From: a bacterium | Lineage (GTDB): Bacteria > Patescibacteriota > Saccharimonadia > Saccharimonadales > UBA4665 | DNA: 49,636 nt | Assembly: GCA_021799595.1 (NCBI GenBank) | Contig: JAJZAF010000005.1 | Span: forward strand, 1-49,636 | Direction: 5' to 3' | In this document: in pieces, positions 40,415-47,781 of the stretch | Layout of the letters: the number at the start of each line of letters is the position of its first letter | Numbering within the stretch: position 1 is the first letter of the stretch | Made by a program: the position numbers and the translations under genes | Notes under the pieces: generated by a model | The model's database searches: none | What the model was told of the DNA's origin: nothing | Seen by the model: only the letters and a program-made list of their open reading frames with translations

Positions 40415-41341
40415 AGATGGTACTGGCGGCAGCAGCTCGTTGCCAACGTGCTCACGTATTACGTCACAAACGACGTGCCCGAGCTGAAATACATCCGTTC
40501 CTTTCATGGCAGCCGTTAATGGCGCTTCTAGCTCAGGGCTTTGACCAATGCGCTTAGCAAGACGAGAAGATGACTCAATATTTTCATGAAAAGCCTCATG
40601 CATAACCTGGTAGACTGCTTCAATACTATCGGGAAAATGGTAGGCAATGTCTGCCTTGATGCGCCTATCTCCCAAACGTTGTCGTATGAAAATCTCCTGA
40701 TCGCCCAAAGTCTTAAGTAAACCCTTGGCACTAGGAAGCTGGTGGTCAGGGAGTTCTTCCAAGTAGAGATTTGTGGCATCGTTAAGCATGCGGACGGGGC
40801 CGTCCATGGCAATGCCATCAATATCGGCAAAACACATAAAAAATTTAAATGGATCAGCTTCACCTTTTTGCAGTTGACTTTGGACAAGCTCACCGTTTTC
40901 TTCTCTCTCTACAGTTGTGGCTACAATACCAAGGTCCAGCCTCTCTTTAAAACGCTTATAATTTAATGGACCGCCTCGGCTTTCAATCTCTTCAATGGCG
41001 TGAGCACTGCTAGCTTTCTCATTGGCTCCTGTGCCAGAAAGTCTTCGTTCCCAGTCATGACTAGTCCCACCCGTTACTCCTAGCTCAAAAACATGCGGCA
41101 CATACTTCAGTGGTATAAATCGATAGAGCAAGTTGGTGAGACGTATAACTCTTTCGGTCATGTCAAGGCTATGATAAGCGTTATGAAATGACAATGGGGT
41201 GGGCGAGAGAGGACCATATTTCTTGTCTGTTTCGACGAGAGCCTTAATACCTATAGCAATAGCTTCTGGCCGAACTTTTATTCCGACCATATCTGCACTA
41301 CTGGCTATAGAAGTTAATCTTTCCTCGAAGTCTAAGCTCAT
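40412..41341 (-). CDS. HD-domain-like metal-dependent phosphohydrolase
   Basis: A 309-residue protein with an HD/PDEase-like metal site: FHNAYHSLDMTERVIRL (H-N-x2-H at about 52-56), then HDWERRL, then GANEKASSAHAIEEIE, the usual N-E-x-x-S-A spacing of HD phosphohydrolases and cyclic nucleotide phosphodiesterases. FMCFADIDGIAMDGP supplies a further acidic block. It probably hydrolyses a nucleotide or phosphodiester, but no specific substrate can be assigned. A TTGACT-17-TAAACA promoter ends 7 nt from the ATG. It is divergent from galU. Confidence 0.75.
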   Translation of the reverse strand: MSLDFEERLTSIASSADMVGIKVRPEAIAIGIKALVETDKKYGPLSPTPLSFHNAYHSLDMTERVIRLTNLLYRFIPLKYVPHVFELGVTGGTSHDWERRLSGTGANEKASSAHAIEEIESRGGPLNYKRFKERLDLGIVATTVEREENGELVQSQLQKGEADPFKFFMCFADIDGIAMDGPVRMLNDATNLYLEELPDHQLPSAKGLLKTLGDQEIFIRQRLGDRRIKADIAYHFPDSIEAVYQVMHEAFHENIESSSRLAKRIGQSPELEAPLTAAMKGTDVFQLGHVVCDVIREHVGNELLPPVPS

Positions 41342-41347
41342 AGATAT

Positions 41348-41376
41348 TGTTTACGCTCAGTTAGCTATTAAGTCAA
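41348..41376 (-). promoter_or_regulatory. Promoter TTGACT-17-TAAACA for the HD-like gene
   Basis: A good -35 (41371-41376), a 17-nt spacer and a weaker -10 (41348-41353) 7 nt from the ATG at 41341. Confidence 0.5.
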
Positions 41377-41417
41377 ATTGCAGGTGTACTTTATATTTTT
41401 TTGAGGAGTTAAGTGCG

Positions 41418-41426
41418 TGGTACAAT
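41418..41426 (+). promoter_or_regulatory. Extended -10 TGGTACAAT for galU
   Basis: The recurrent nonamer TGGTACAAT ends 10 nt before the galU ATG at 41436. An ATG at 41429 is out of frame. Confidence 0.65.
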
Positions 41427-41435
41427 CGATGAGTA

Positions 41436-42329
41436 ATGGCTCAACAGAAAGTTACCAAGGCAGTTATTGCCGCCGCCGGCTTTGGCACTCGTTTCTTGCC
41501 TCAAACCAAAGCGATGCCGAAAGAAATGCTGCCACTTGTCGATAAGCCTATTATTCAGCAGATTGTTGAAGAGTTAAGTGCAGCTGGCATTACAGATATT
41601 GTTATTGTAACCGGGTATCATAAACGCACCATTGAAGATCACTTTGATCGTATGAGCAGTGATTTGAAATCCAATTTAGAGCAAGGTAAAAAGGATAAGC
41701 TTTTACAGGTTACTGAAAAAATATCTGAGCTTGCCAATTTTGCTTACATACGGCAAAAGGGACCTTACGGTACAGGTACGCCACTGCTATGTGCTGCCCA
41801 CTTGATTGGTGATGAGCCGTTTATTTATACCTTTGCCGATGACTTCGTGGCTGCTTCGCCGAGTCGCTTTGAGCAGATGCTCAGTGTGCATCGTCAATAT
41901 GGAGGATCAGTTTTAACGGCTATTTGTCGAGATGGAGATGAAGACTATGGCCGTTACGGATATATTGGTGGCGTAAATAAAGGGTCAGGACTTGTAGACA
42001 TTACAACGATAGTTGAAAAGCCGGGCAGCCGTAAACGGTCTCCCTCATCACTTGCTTCAGTCAGTGGCTATATCTTCGAAAACGATATCATTCACTACCT
42101 GAAAGAACAGATGAAAACGCATGAAGGTTCTAAGGAATTCATGATCCAAGAAGCTATGCAGCGCATGATCAAAGATGGTCATCACATCTATGGCTGTGAA
42201 ATACAAAACGGACAGTATTATGACACTGGAAACCCCTTGGAGTACCTGAAAACAGTCTTTGACTTTGCCTTAGAGCGGGAAGACATCGGACCGCGTTTAA
42301 GAGCTCATTTACAGAAAAAACTGGGTTAG
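41436..42329 (+). CDS. galU: UTP-glucose-1-phosphate uridylyltransferase
   Basis: A 297-residue nucleotidyltransferase making UDP-glucose for envelope glycans. The N-terminal GFGTRFLPQTKAMPKEML (about 15-32) is the UTP-binding/catalytic signature; PLVDKPIIQQIVEEL, ADDFVA (metal aspartates) and VEKPGS follow, and the C-terminal GQYYDTGNPLEYLKT is diagnostic. Full length. The small genes at 42357 and 42626 follow on the same strand. Confidence 0.95.
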   Translation: MAQQKVTKAVIAAAGFGTRFLPQTKAMPKEMLPLVDKPIIQQIVEELSAAGITDIVIVTGYHKRTIEDHFDRMSSDLKSNLEQGKKDKLLQVTEKISELANFAYIRQKGPYGTGTPLLCAAHLIGDEPFIYTFADDFVAASPSRFEQMLSVHRQYGGSVLTAICRDGDEDYGRYGYIGGVNKGSGLVDITTIVEKPGSRKRSPSSLASVSGYIFENDIIHYLKEQMKTHEGSKEFMIQEAMQRMIKDGHHIYGCEIQNGQYYDTGNPLEYLKTVFDFALEREDIGPRLRAHLQKKLG

Positions 42330-42344
42330 ATTGAAAATACGTTA

Positions 42345-42350
42345 TATAGT
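42345..42350 (+). promoter_or_regulatory. -10 box TATAGT for the gene at 42357
   Basis: TATAGT directly abuts the first ATG (42351) and ends 7 nt before the second in-frame ATG (42357), favouring the second as start. Confidence 0.5.
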
Positions 42351-42356
42351 ATGGAC

Positions 42357-42626
42357 ATGACCCATGCGGAAAGTATCCTGTTGTATATACTGACGGTATT
42401 TTTAATTGTCTTTTTCCTACTCCTTATTGTTATTGCTGTTGCTATGTTAAAGTTGATCAGCAAAGTTCGTGAAGTAGTGGAAAAAGCTGAGAGTGTAATC
42501 ATTTCGGTTGAATCAGCAGCCGAGGTTTTTAAAAATACAGAAGGAAAGTTCGCAGCATTTAAATTAATTCGTAATATTTTTCGTATGGTTAATAAAGCGC
42601 AGCAGGCAAAGCGGAAGGAGAAGTGA
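42357..42626 (+). CDS. Small single-span membrane protein with a coiled coil
   Basis: An 89-residue protein (91 if the first ATG is used). One strong membrane span fills about residues 7-30 (LYILTVFLIVFFLLLIVIA), followed by a helical, charged tail (KVREVVEKAESVIISVESAAE) likely to be a coiled coil. It resembles small DUF948-like envelope proteins that sit next to YtxH proteins, here the following gene. Its stop TGA overlaps the YtxH ATG. The function is unknown; a membrane-associated stress or envelope role is inferred from the pair. Confidence 0.75.
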   Translation: MTHAESILLYILTVFLIVFFLLLIVIAVAMLKLISKVREVVEKAESVIISVESAAEVFKNTEGKFAAFKLIRNIFRMVNKAQQAKRKEK

Positions 42627-43036
42627 TGAATAAACAAAAGTCATCAGTAAAGCGGATAGCAATCAGTAGCGGAATTGCGGCGGCGGCTGGTTATGTTGCC
42701 GGCGTGTTGTTGGCTCCCAAAAGTGGCAAAGAGACTCGTGAAGACATAAAAGCTGCTGCCAAGCAGCGACAAGCTGATGCAGAGAAAGAACTTAAGAAAC
42801 TGCAAATCGAACTGGATAAGATGATCACACAAGCCAAATCAAGTGGCAATAAGCTGAGTGGTCGGGCCCAAAAAGAATTGAATAATCTACTTACTACATC
42901 TAAAGAAGTTAAAGAAAAAACCCTAGACATCATTAGTGCCATCCGTGCCGGTGATGCTGAAGATCAGGAGCTCAGAAGGGCAGTAAAAAATGCTCAGCGT
43001 TCAGTAGATAGTCTTAAAAAGTACCTCAAAAAATAA
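42626..43036 (+). CDS. YtxH domain-containing protein
   Basis: A 136-residue YtxH-like protein: a small N-terminal hydrophobic segment (ISSGIAAAAGYVAGVLLAPKS, core AAAAGYVAGVLL) immediately followed by GKETREDIK, which is the family signature, then a long amphipathic helix. YtxH proteins are small envelope or general-stress proteins of unknown mechanism. AAGGAG precedes the ATG at the right distance; GTG 42623 is a less likely start. It is co-transcribed with the upstream membrane protein. Confidence 0.85.
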   Translation: MNKQKSSVKRIAISSGIAAAAGYVAGVLLAPKSGKETREDIKAAAKQRQADAEKELKKLQIELDKMITQAKSSGNKLSGRAQKELNNLLTTSKEVKEKTLDIISAIRAGDAEDQELRRAVKNAQRSVDSLKKYLKK

Positions 43037-43043
43037 TGATATT

Positions 43044-43069
43044 GGGCTTTCAAAGCAAGGCCCCTTTTT
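43044..43069 (+). terminator. Probable terminator after the YtxH gene
   Basis: GGGCTT (43044-43049) pairs with AAGGCCC (43057-43063, one bulged G), followed by five T residues. The last T belongs to the extended -10 of dnaE, so terminator and promoter abut. Confidence 0.55.
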
Positions 43070-43077
43070 GGTACAAT
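43069..43077 (+). promoter_or_regulatory. Extended -10 TGGTACAAT for dnaE
   Basis: The fourth copy of the nonamer TGGTACAAT. The start would be near 43084, giving a 27-nt leader with a GAGG Shine-Dalgarno. Confidence 0.6.
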
Positions 43078-43110
43078 ACTTCTTGTACGTAACACTTTTA
43101 AGAGGTAGTT

Positions 43111-46100
43111 TTGGCTACGAAAAACACAAAGCTTAAAGCTTCAGATTTTGTGCACCTGCACAACCACACTCAGTACAGCCTATTGGATGGTCTGACGAAA
43201 GTGCCTGGACTCATCAAACGAGTCAAAGAAAGTGGCATGACGGCTGTGGCTATCACTGATCATGGTACTATGAGCGGCGCTATTGAGTTTTATAAGACGG
43301 CAACAACCCAAGGCGTAAAACCAATTATTGGTATTGAAACATACGTGGCTGCTAGACGTATTCAAGACAAGGAAGTCGGCAAAGACAAACAATACTATCA
43401 CTTAATTTTGTTGGCCATGAATGGTACCGGTTACCGAAATCTGATGACACTCTCCACCATTGCTAACTTAGAGGGATACTACTACAAGCCGAGAATTGAT
43501 CATGAAATCCTTGAGAAATATCATGAGGGTCTTATCTGTCTCAGTGGATGCGCTAGCAGTGAGGTAGGGAATGCTCTGCGTCAAGGCCAACATGAACAAG
43601 CTTTAGCAACGGCCAGATGGTATAAGCAACTATTTGGTGATCGTTATTATCTTGAACTGGCTGATCATGGTCACCCGAAACATAGCGCTCATTGGCAGGA
43701 GCAGTTGACTATTAATGAGGGTCTTATGAAACTGTCAAAAGAACTTGATATACCGTGTGTTGTTACCTGTGATGCGCATTATCTCAAGCCGACTGACCGA
43801 GATGCCCATGAAATATTGTTGTGTGTCCAAACCAGCTCTTTCTTAAGCGATCCAGACAGAATGAGCTTGAAAGAGTTTGACCTTTCGTTAACAGACCCCG
43901 TTGACGTTATTAGTCGTTGGGGCAAAAAACATCCGGACTATATAACCAATACTCGAGCTATTGCTGAACGTTGCAATTTTAGTCTTGAGCTAGGCAAGAT
44001 CTTGATTCCAAAGTTTCCTGTGCCAAAAGGGGAAAGTGAACGTTCATACCTTGAAAAGCTCTTGTATCGTGGTCTGGCATGGCGATACGGTGGTGTTCAG
44101 GAAGGTGCAGCAGAGAAATTATCGGTCGATGCTGCCAAGAAAACCTTGTCCAAAGCTATTTTAGAACGGGTCAAGTACGAACTATCTGTGATAGATAACA
44201 TGCAGTTCAATGGCTACTTCTTAATCATTGCTGACTTTGTTAACTGGGGAAAGAATCAGGGTATTATCTTTGGTCCAGGTAGAGGGAGTGCGGCTGGTTC
44301 TATCATTGCTTATGCTCTCAAAATAACTGAAATTGACCCACTGGCTTATGATTTGCTCTTTGAGCGATTCTTAAATCCCGATCGGATCAGTATGCCCGAT
44401 GTTGATATAGATATTCAGGATAGCCGGCGCGGCGAAGTCATTCAATATTGCATTGACAAATATGGCAAGGGAAAAGTGGCAAATATTGTGACATTTGGCC
44501 GAATGGCGGCTCGAAATGCTGTCCGTGATGTCGCCCGGGTGTTGCAGGTGCCGTATGCTGAAGCTGATCGATTGGCTAAGATGATACCAGGGCCAGTGCA
44601 AGGCAGACATATTCCGCTGGCAACCTCGCTGACACAAGATCATGACCTTCGGCGGGAATATCATACAAATGAGACGGCCAAGCAAGTCTTTGATCTGGCA
44701 GTGCAACTAGAGGGTACTATTCGTTCTCACGGTATCCATGCAGCCGGCGTAGTTATCGCCCCAGAAGACATAGTTCATTACACTCCACTTGAAATGGCTC
44801 AAAAAGGGGTTATCGCCACGCAATATTCTATGGGCCCGATTGAAGAGCTTGGTCTCCTCAAGATAGATTTCTTAGGCCTTTCTAACCTCACTATTATTAA
44901 TAACAGTCTCCGTATTATAAAGAGGGTATTTAAGAAAGAAATAGATATAAATAACATTCCACAGGATGATCAAAAAACATACCAGCTGTTTCAAAAAGGT
45001 GACACCACCGGCATCTTCCAGTTTGAATCTGCTGGCATGAAACGGTATCTTAAAGATCTTATGCCGACTGAGTTTGAAGACCTTATCGCCATGAATGCTT
45101 TATATCGACCGGGACCGATGCAGTGGGTTGAAGAATTCATCATGCGTAAGCACGGACAGCGGAAAATAGAATACCCTCATAAAAAGACGGAGAATGCGCT
45201 CAAGAGTACGTACGGTGTCATGGTCTATCAGGAACAAGTGATGCAGATAGCTAAGGATCTGTGTGGTTTTACAGGGGGTCAGGCAGATACACTCAGAAAA
45301 GGTGTCGCCAAGAAGAAACCTGAAGTGTTAGCAGCTCTAAAGAAGGATTTCATCGGCGGAGCACTGAGGAATTCAGATATTAGCAAAATAAAGATAGAAG
45401 AGTTTTGGCGCTCCTTAGAATCTTTTGCGGCATATTGCTTCCCAAAATCGCATGCTGCTTGTTATGCCACTATTGCGTACCAGACGGCTTATCTAAAAGC
45501 CTATTACCCGACAGCTTTTATGGCAGCGCTCATGACCAGTGACTATGGCGATACAGATCGGCTTGCGATAGAGATTACTGAATGCAAACACATGGGTATT
45601 ACTGTGCTATCACCGGATGTTAATCAGTCCTTTTTGGAATTTGCTGTGGTGCCTGAAACAAATCAGATTCGCTTTGGCATGGTAGCCATAAAAAATGTCG
45701 GTACCGCTGCAGTGGAAGAAATATTACGAGCTCGGGAGCAAGGATTATTTCAGAATTTAGAGGACTTTTTGAGTCGTGTGAATAGCCGAATAGTCAACCG
45801 CAAAGCACTAGAAAGTCTCATTAAAGCCGGTGCACTAGATAGTCTTGGTGAACGATTCACGCTGCTTCATAACCTTGATGTATTGATTGCGTATGCTTCT
45901 CGCTTACAGAAACAAGCAGCCAGTGGTCAGACAGATCTTTTTGGTGAGCAACTTGCAAGTGATGTTCAGTCGCGTTTAGAGCTGCAACTACCTAAAAAGC
46001 CCGGCGTCAAGCATGACCAACTACTTTGGGAACGGGAACTCTTAGGGATCTACTTGTCTCAGCATCCTCTTGAGCAGTTTGAAACTATCCTCAGCGAGCA

Positions 46101-46743
46101 GACTGTGCCACTGAAATCACTGACCCAGGAGTACGATAACCGCTTAGTCAATGTCGGTGGGGCTATCAATGATGTGCGTGAAATTACTACCAAAAATGGC
46201 CAAAGAATGGCCTTTGTGAAACTGGAAGATGCAACAGGCGAAATGGAGATAGTCCTTTTTCCAAGAAGCTACCAGCAGACGCTTGGTCTCTGGGAACGCG
46301 ATCGGGTCGTTTTAGTGCGTGGCCGAGTAAGTGGCCGAGATAAACAAGGTAATCCGACTGCCGAAGTTAAGATCATTGTCGAAGAGGGCAGAGAAATTAC
46401 ACCTGAGCAAGCTAGTGCTTATCAGGCGACGGGCAAGAAGGCAAAACTGCCAAAACCGAGAGTTGTAGCAGCACAAGCCGATGGAAGTGTACCCTCAACA
46501 AGTCGGTCACTCGATAGTGAGGGCAGGGTGTATATTCGTTTACACAGTACAGATGATCAAAAGACGCTACTATCTTTAAAGCAGACCATTGATGGCTATC
46601 AGGGAACGACAGAAGTAATTTTGGTTCTTGGTGAAGCAACTAATAGACAGGCTATTAAATTGCCTGTCGGCTTTGATGCTAGCAGTGAAGGCCTTGAAAA
46701 ACTAACGGCGCTGGTCGGTTCAGATAACCTTCTTGTTCGCTAA
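43111..46743 (+). CDS. dnaE: DNA polymerase III alpha subunit
   Basis: A 1210-residue replicative polymerase of the DnaE class. The N-terminal PHP domain is intact (FVHLHNHTQYSLLDG, AITDHGTMSG), which may give metal-dependent proofreading. The polymerase core contains GPGRGSAAGS and the catalytic MPDVDIDIQD (D430, D432, D434). The middle has QEQVMQIAKDLCGFTGG and SHAACYATIAYQTAYLK, and the tail carries HhH and OB-fold domains (NVGGAINDVREITTKNGQRM, cut to its core GGAINDVREI). It starts at TTG 43111 after GAGG. No exonuclease insert is present, so it is DnaE rather than PolC. Confidence 0.96.
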   Translation: MATKNTKLKASDFVHLHNHTQYSLLDGLTKVPGLIKRVKESGMTAVAITDHGTMSGAIEFYKTATTQGVKPIIGIETYVAARRIQDKEVGKDKQYYHLILLAMNGTGYRNLMTLSTIANLEGYYYKPRIDHEILEKYHEGLICLSGCASSEVGNALRQGQHEQALATARWYKQLFGDRYYLELADHGHPKHSAHWQEQLTINEGLMKLSKELDIPCVVTCDAHYLKPTDRDAHEILLCVQTSSFLSDPDRMSLKEFDLSLTDPVDVISRWGKKHPDYITNTRAIAERCNFSLELGKILIPKFPVPKGESERSYLEKLLYRGLAWRYGGVQEGAAEKLSVDAAKKTLSKAILERVKYELSVIDNMQFNGYFLIIADFVNWGKNQGIIFGPGRGSAAGSIIAYALKITEIDPLAYDLLFERFLNPDRISMPDVDIDIQDSRRGEVIQYCIDKYGKGKVANIVTFGRMAARNAVRDVARVLQVPYAEADRLAKMIPGPVQGRHIPLATSLTQDHDLRREYHTNETAKQVFDLAVQLEGTIRSHGIHAAGVVIAPEDIVHYTPLEMAQKGVIATQYSMGPIEELGLLKIDFLGLSNLTIINNSLRIIKRVFKKEIDINNIPQDDQKTYQLFQKGDTTGIFQFESAGMKRYLKDLMPTEFEDLIAMNALYRPGPMQWVEEFIMRKHGQRKIEYPHKKTENALKSTYGVMVYQEQVMQIAKDLCGFTGGQADTLRKGVAKKKPEVLAALKKDFIGGALRNSDISKIKIEEFWRSLESFAAYCFPKSHAACYATIAYQTAYLKAYYPTAFMAALMTSDYGDTDRLAIEITECKHMGITVLSPDVNQSFLEFAVVPETNQIRFGMVAIKNVGTAAVEEILRAREQGLFQNLEDFLSRVNSRIVNRKALESLIKAGALDSLGERFTLLHNLDVLIAYASRLQKQAASGQTDLFGEQLASDVQSRLELQLPKKPGVKHDQLLWERELLGIYLSQHPLEQFETILSEQTVPLKSLTQEYDNRLVNVGGAINDVREITTKNGQRMAFVKLEDATGEMEIVLFPRSYQQTLGLWERDRVVLVRGRVSGRDKQGNPTAEVKIIVEEGREITPEQASAYQATGKKAKLPKPRVVAAQADGSVPSTSRSLDSEGRVYIRLHSTDDQKTLLSLKQTIDGYQGTTEVILVLGEATNRQAIKLPVGFDASSEGLEKLTALVGSDNLLVR

Positions 46744-46744
46744 G

Positions 46745-47176
46745 TTAACGGCTTCGGGTCAGGATGTAGCCTACAGTGAAAATGCTGACCGTAGCAATTT
46801 CCCAAGCCGGATGACGGATAATGAATAGCTCTCCCTTATTAATGTAGCGGTACAGCCGATACCAGTAGGTAAGTATAAAGATACTGAAGGCGACAGCAGT
46901 AATAGCGAGTGCTATTAAGAAAACTTTACTTGAGCTGTTACCAAACAGGCCTTGCAGACGAGATGAATTACCGCTTTGAGCAAGGGCAGCTCCAGCACTT
47001 GAAAGAGGGGCAGGAGGGGAATTATACAAGGCTTTATTGAGGAAGGCGCCGAGCCCGATAATAGCCAACATGGGCAGGTATGGCCAGTACGTTTTAAGGT
47101 ACACCTTGCTGTGTCGGTGGTGTTGACCTTGACGTTTACGATAATGAGCCTTGGGCTTTTGCCTGGTTAAAGTCAT
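46745..47176 (-). CDS. Small two-span membrane protein, unknown function
   Basis: A 143-residue protein with a strongly basic N-terminus (RKRQGQHHRHSK), a membrane span at about 31-48 (YLPMLAIIGLGAFLNKAL), a Ser/Ala-rich outside loop, a second span at about 84-106 (VFLIALAITAVAFSIFILTYWY) and a weakly hydrophobic C-terminal stretch (EIATVSIFTVGYIL, about 126-139) that could be a third. I do not recognise a named family. It ends one base from the dnaE stop in convergent orientation and is co-oriented with the SpoU methyltransferase gene upstream. The ATG has no close Shine-Dalgarno. Confidence 0.7.
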   Translation of the reverse strand: MTLTRQKPKAHYRKRQGQHHRHSKVYLKTYWPYLPMLAIIGLGAFLNKALYNSPPAPLSSAGAALAQSGNSSRLQGLFGNSSSKVFLIALAITAVAFSIFILTYWYRLYRYINKGELFIIRHPAWEIATVSIFTVGYILTRSR

Positions 47177-47212
47177 TTTGTATTTTTAATTAACCTTGAA
47201 TAGTATAACAGA

Positions 47213-47710
47213 TTAACCGACAAACCGCGAGTGGTATAACGCCATAGCAGCGGCCTGAACGATGTTATATGATTCTTTTTGGCCCAACATAGGTATCTCA
47301 ATGACCCCGTCGCATGTTGTCAGGATCTCTGGTTCAATGCCTTCCACTTCTCTGCCGACTATCAATGCAAGTTTCGCTGGACTTTTGAAACTGGGCAAGG
47401 GGATGGCACCATTAGCTTGCTCGAGAGCATAAATGACATAACCGTCACGCTTCAACTTGCTGAGTGTTGGTTGTAGTTGTTGATGATGTTCCCAGATTTG
47501 GGTATCTTCAGCACCGAGTGCTGTCTTTTTAATCTGTTTATGAATTTTACTTACCTCGTGTGGCAGACGGCTGTCATCAGTGATTTTCGGATATGGTGTA
47601 TAGCCAGATAGGACAACTGTATCTACTCCGAGTCCGTCAGATGTTCTCAACAGCGAGCCGACATTATGAGCGCTGCGGACGTTATGAGCAATGAGAATAA
47701 GCTTTTTCAT
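47213..47710 (-). CDS. SpoU/TrmH-family RNA 2'-O-methyltransferase
   Basis: A 165-residue SPOUT methyltransferase. Motif 1 is HNVRSAHNVGSLLRTSDGLG (about 9-28), motif 2 LIVGREVEGIEPEIL and motif 3 IPMLGQKESYNIVQAAAMAL, which together form the knot binding SAM. It is short, without the extra N-terminal RNA-binding domain of RlmB, and the target (tRNA or rRNA) is unknown. I use ATG 47710 rather than an upstream codon at 47752, since a TACTAT box lies between them, about 14 nt before the ATG. Confidence 0.92.
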   Translation of the reverse strand: MKKLILIAHNVRSAHNVGSLLRTSDGLGVDTVVLSGYTPYPKITDDSRLPHEVSKIHKQIKKTALGAEDTQIWEHHQQLQPTLSKLKRDGYVIYALEQANGAIPLPSFKSPAKLALIVGREVEGIEPEILTTCDGVIEIPMLGQKESYNIVQAAAMALYHSRFVG

Positions 47711-47765
47711 AATTTTCTGACACCATAGTAGCATCTCAGGCGTGGTGAGCACGTCCCTTATGCTT

Positions 47766-47771
47766 TATACT
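47766..47771 (+). promoter_or_regulatory. -10 box TATACT for the GspE/PilB gene
   Basis: TATACT ends 11 nt before the ATG at 47782; no Shine-Dalgarno is present between them. Confidence 0.55.
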
Positions 47772-47781
47772 AAGAAAGTCT

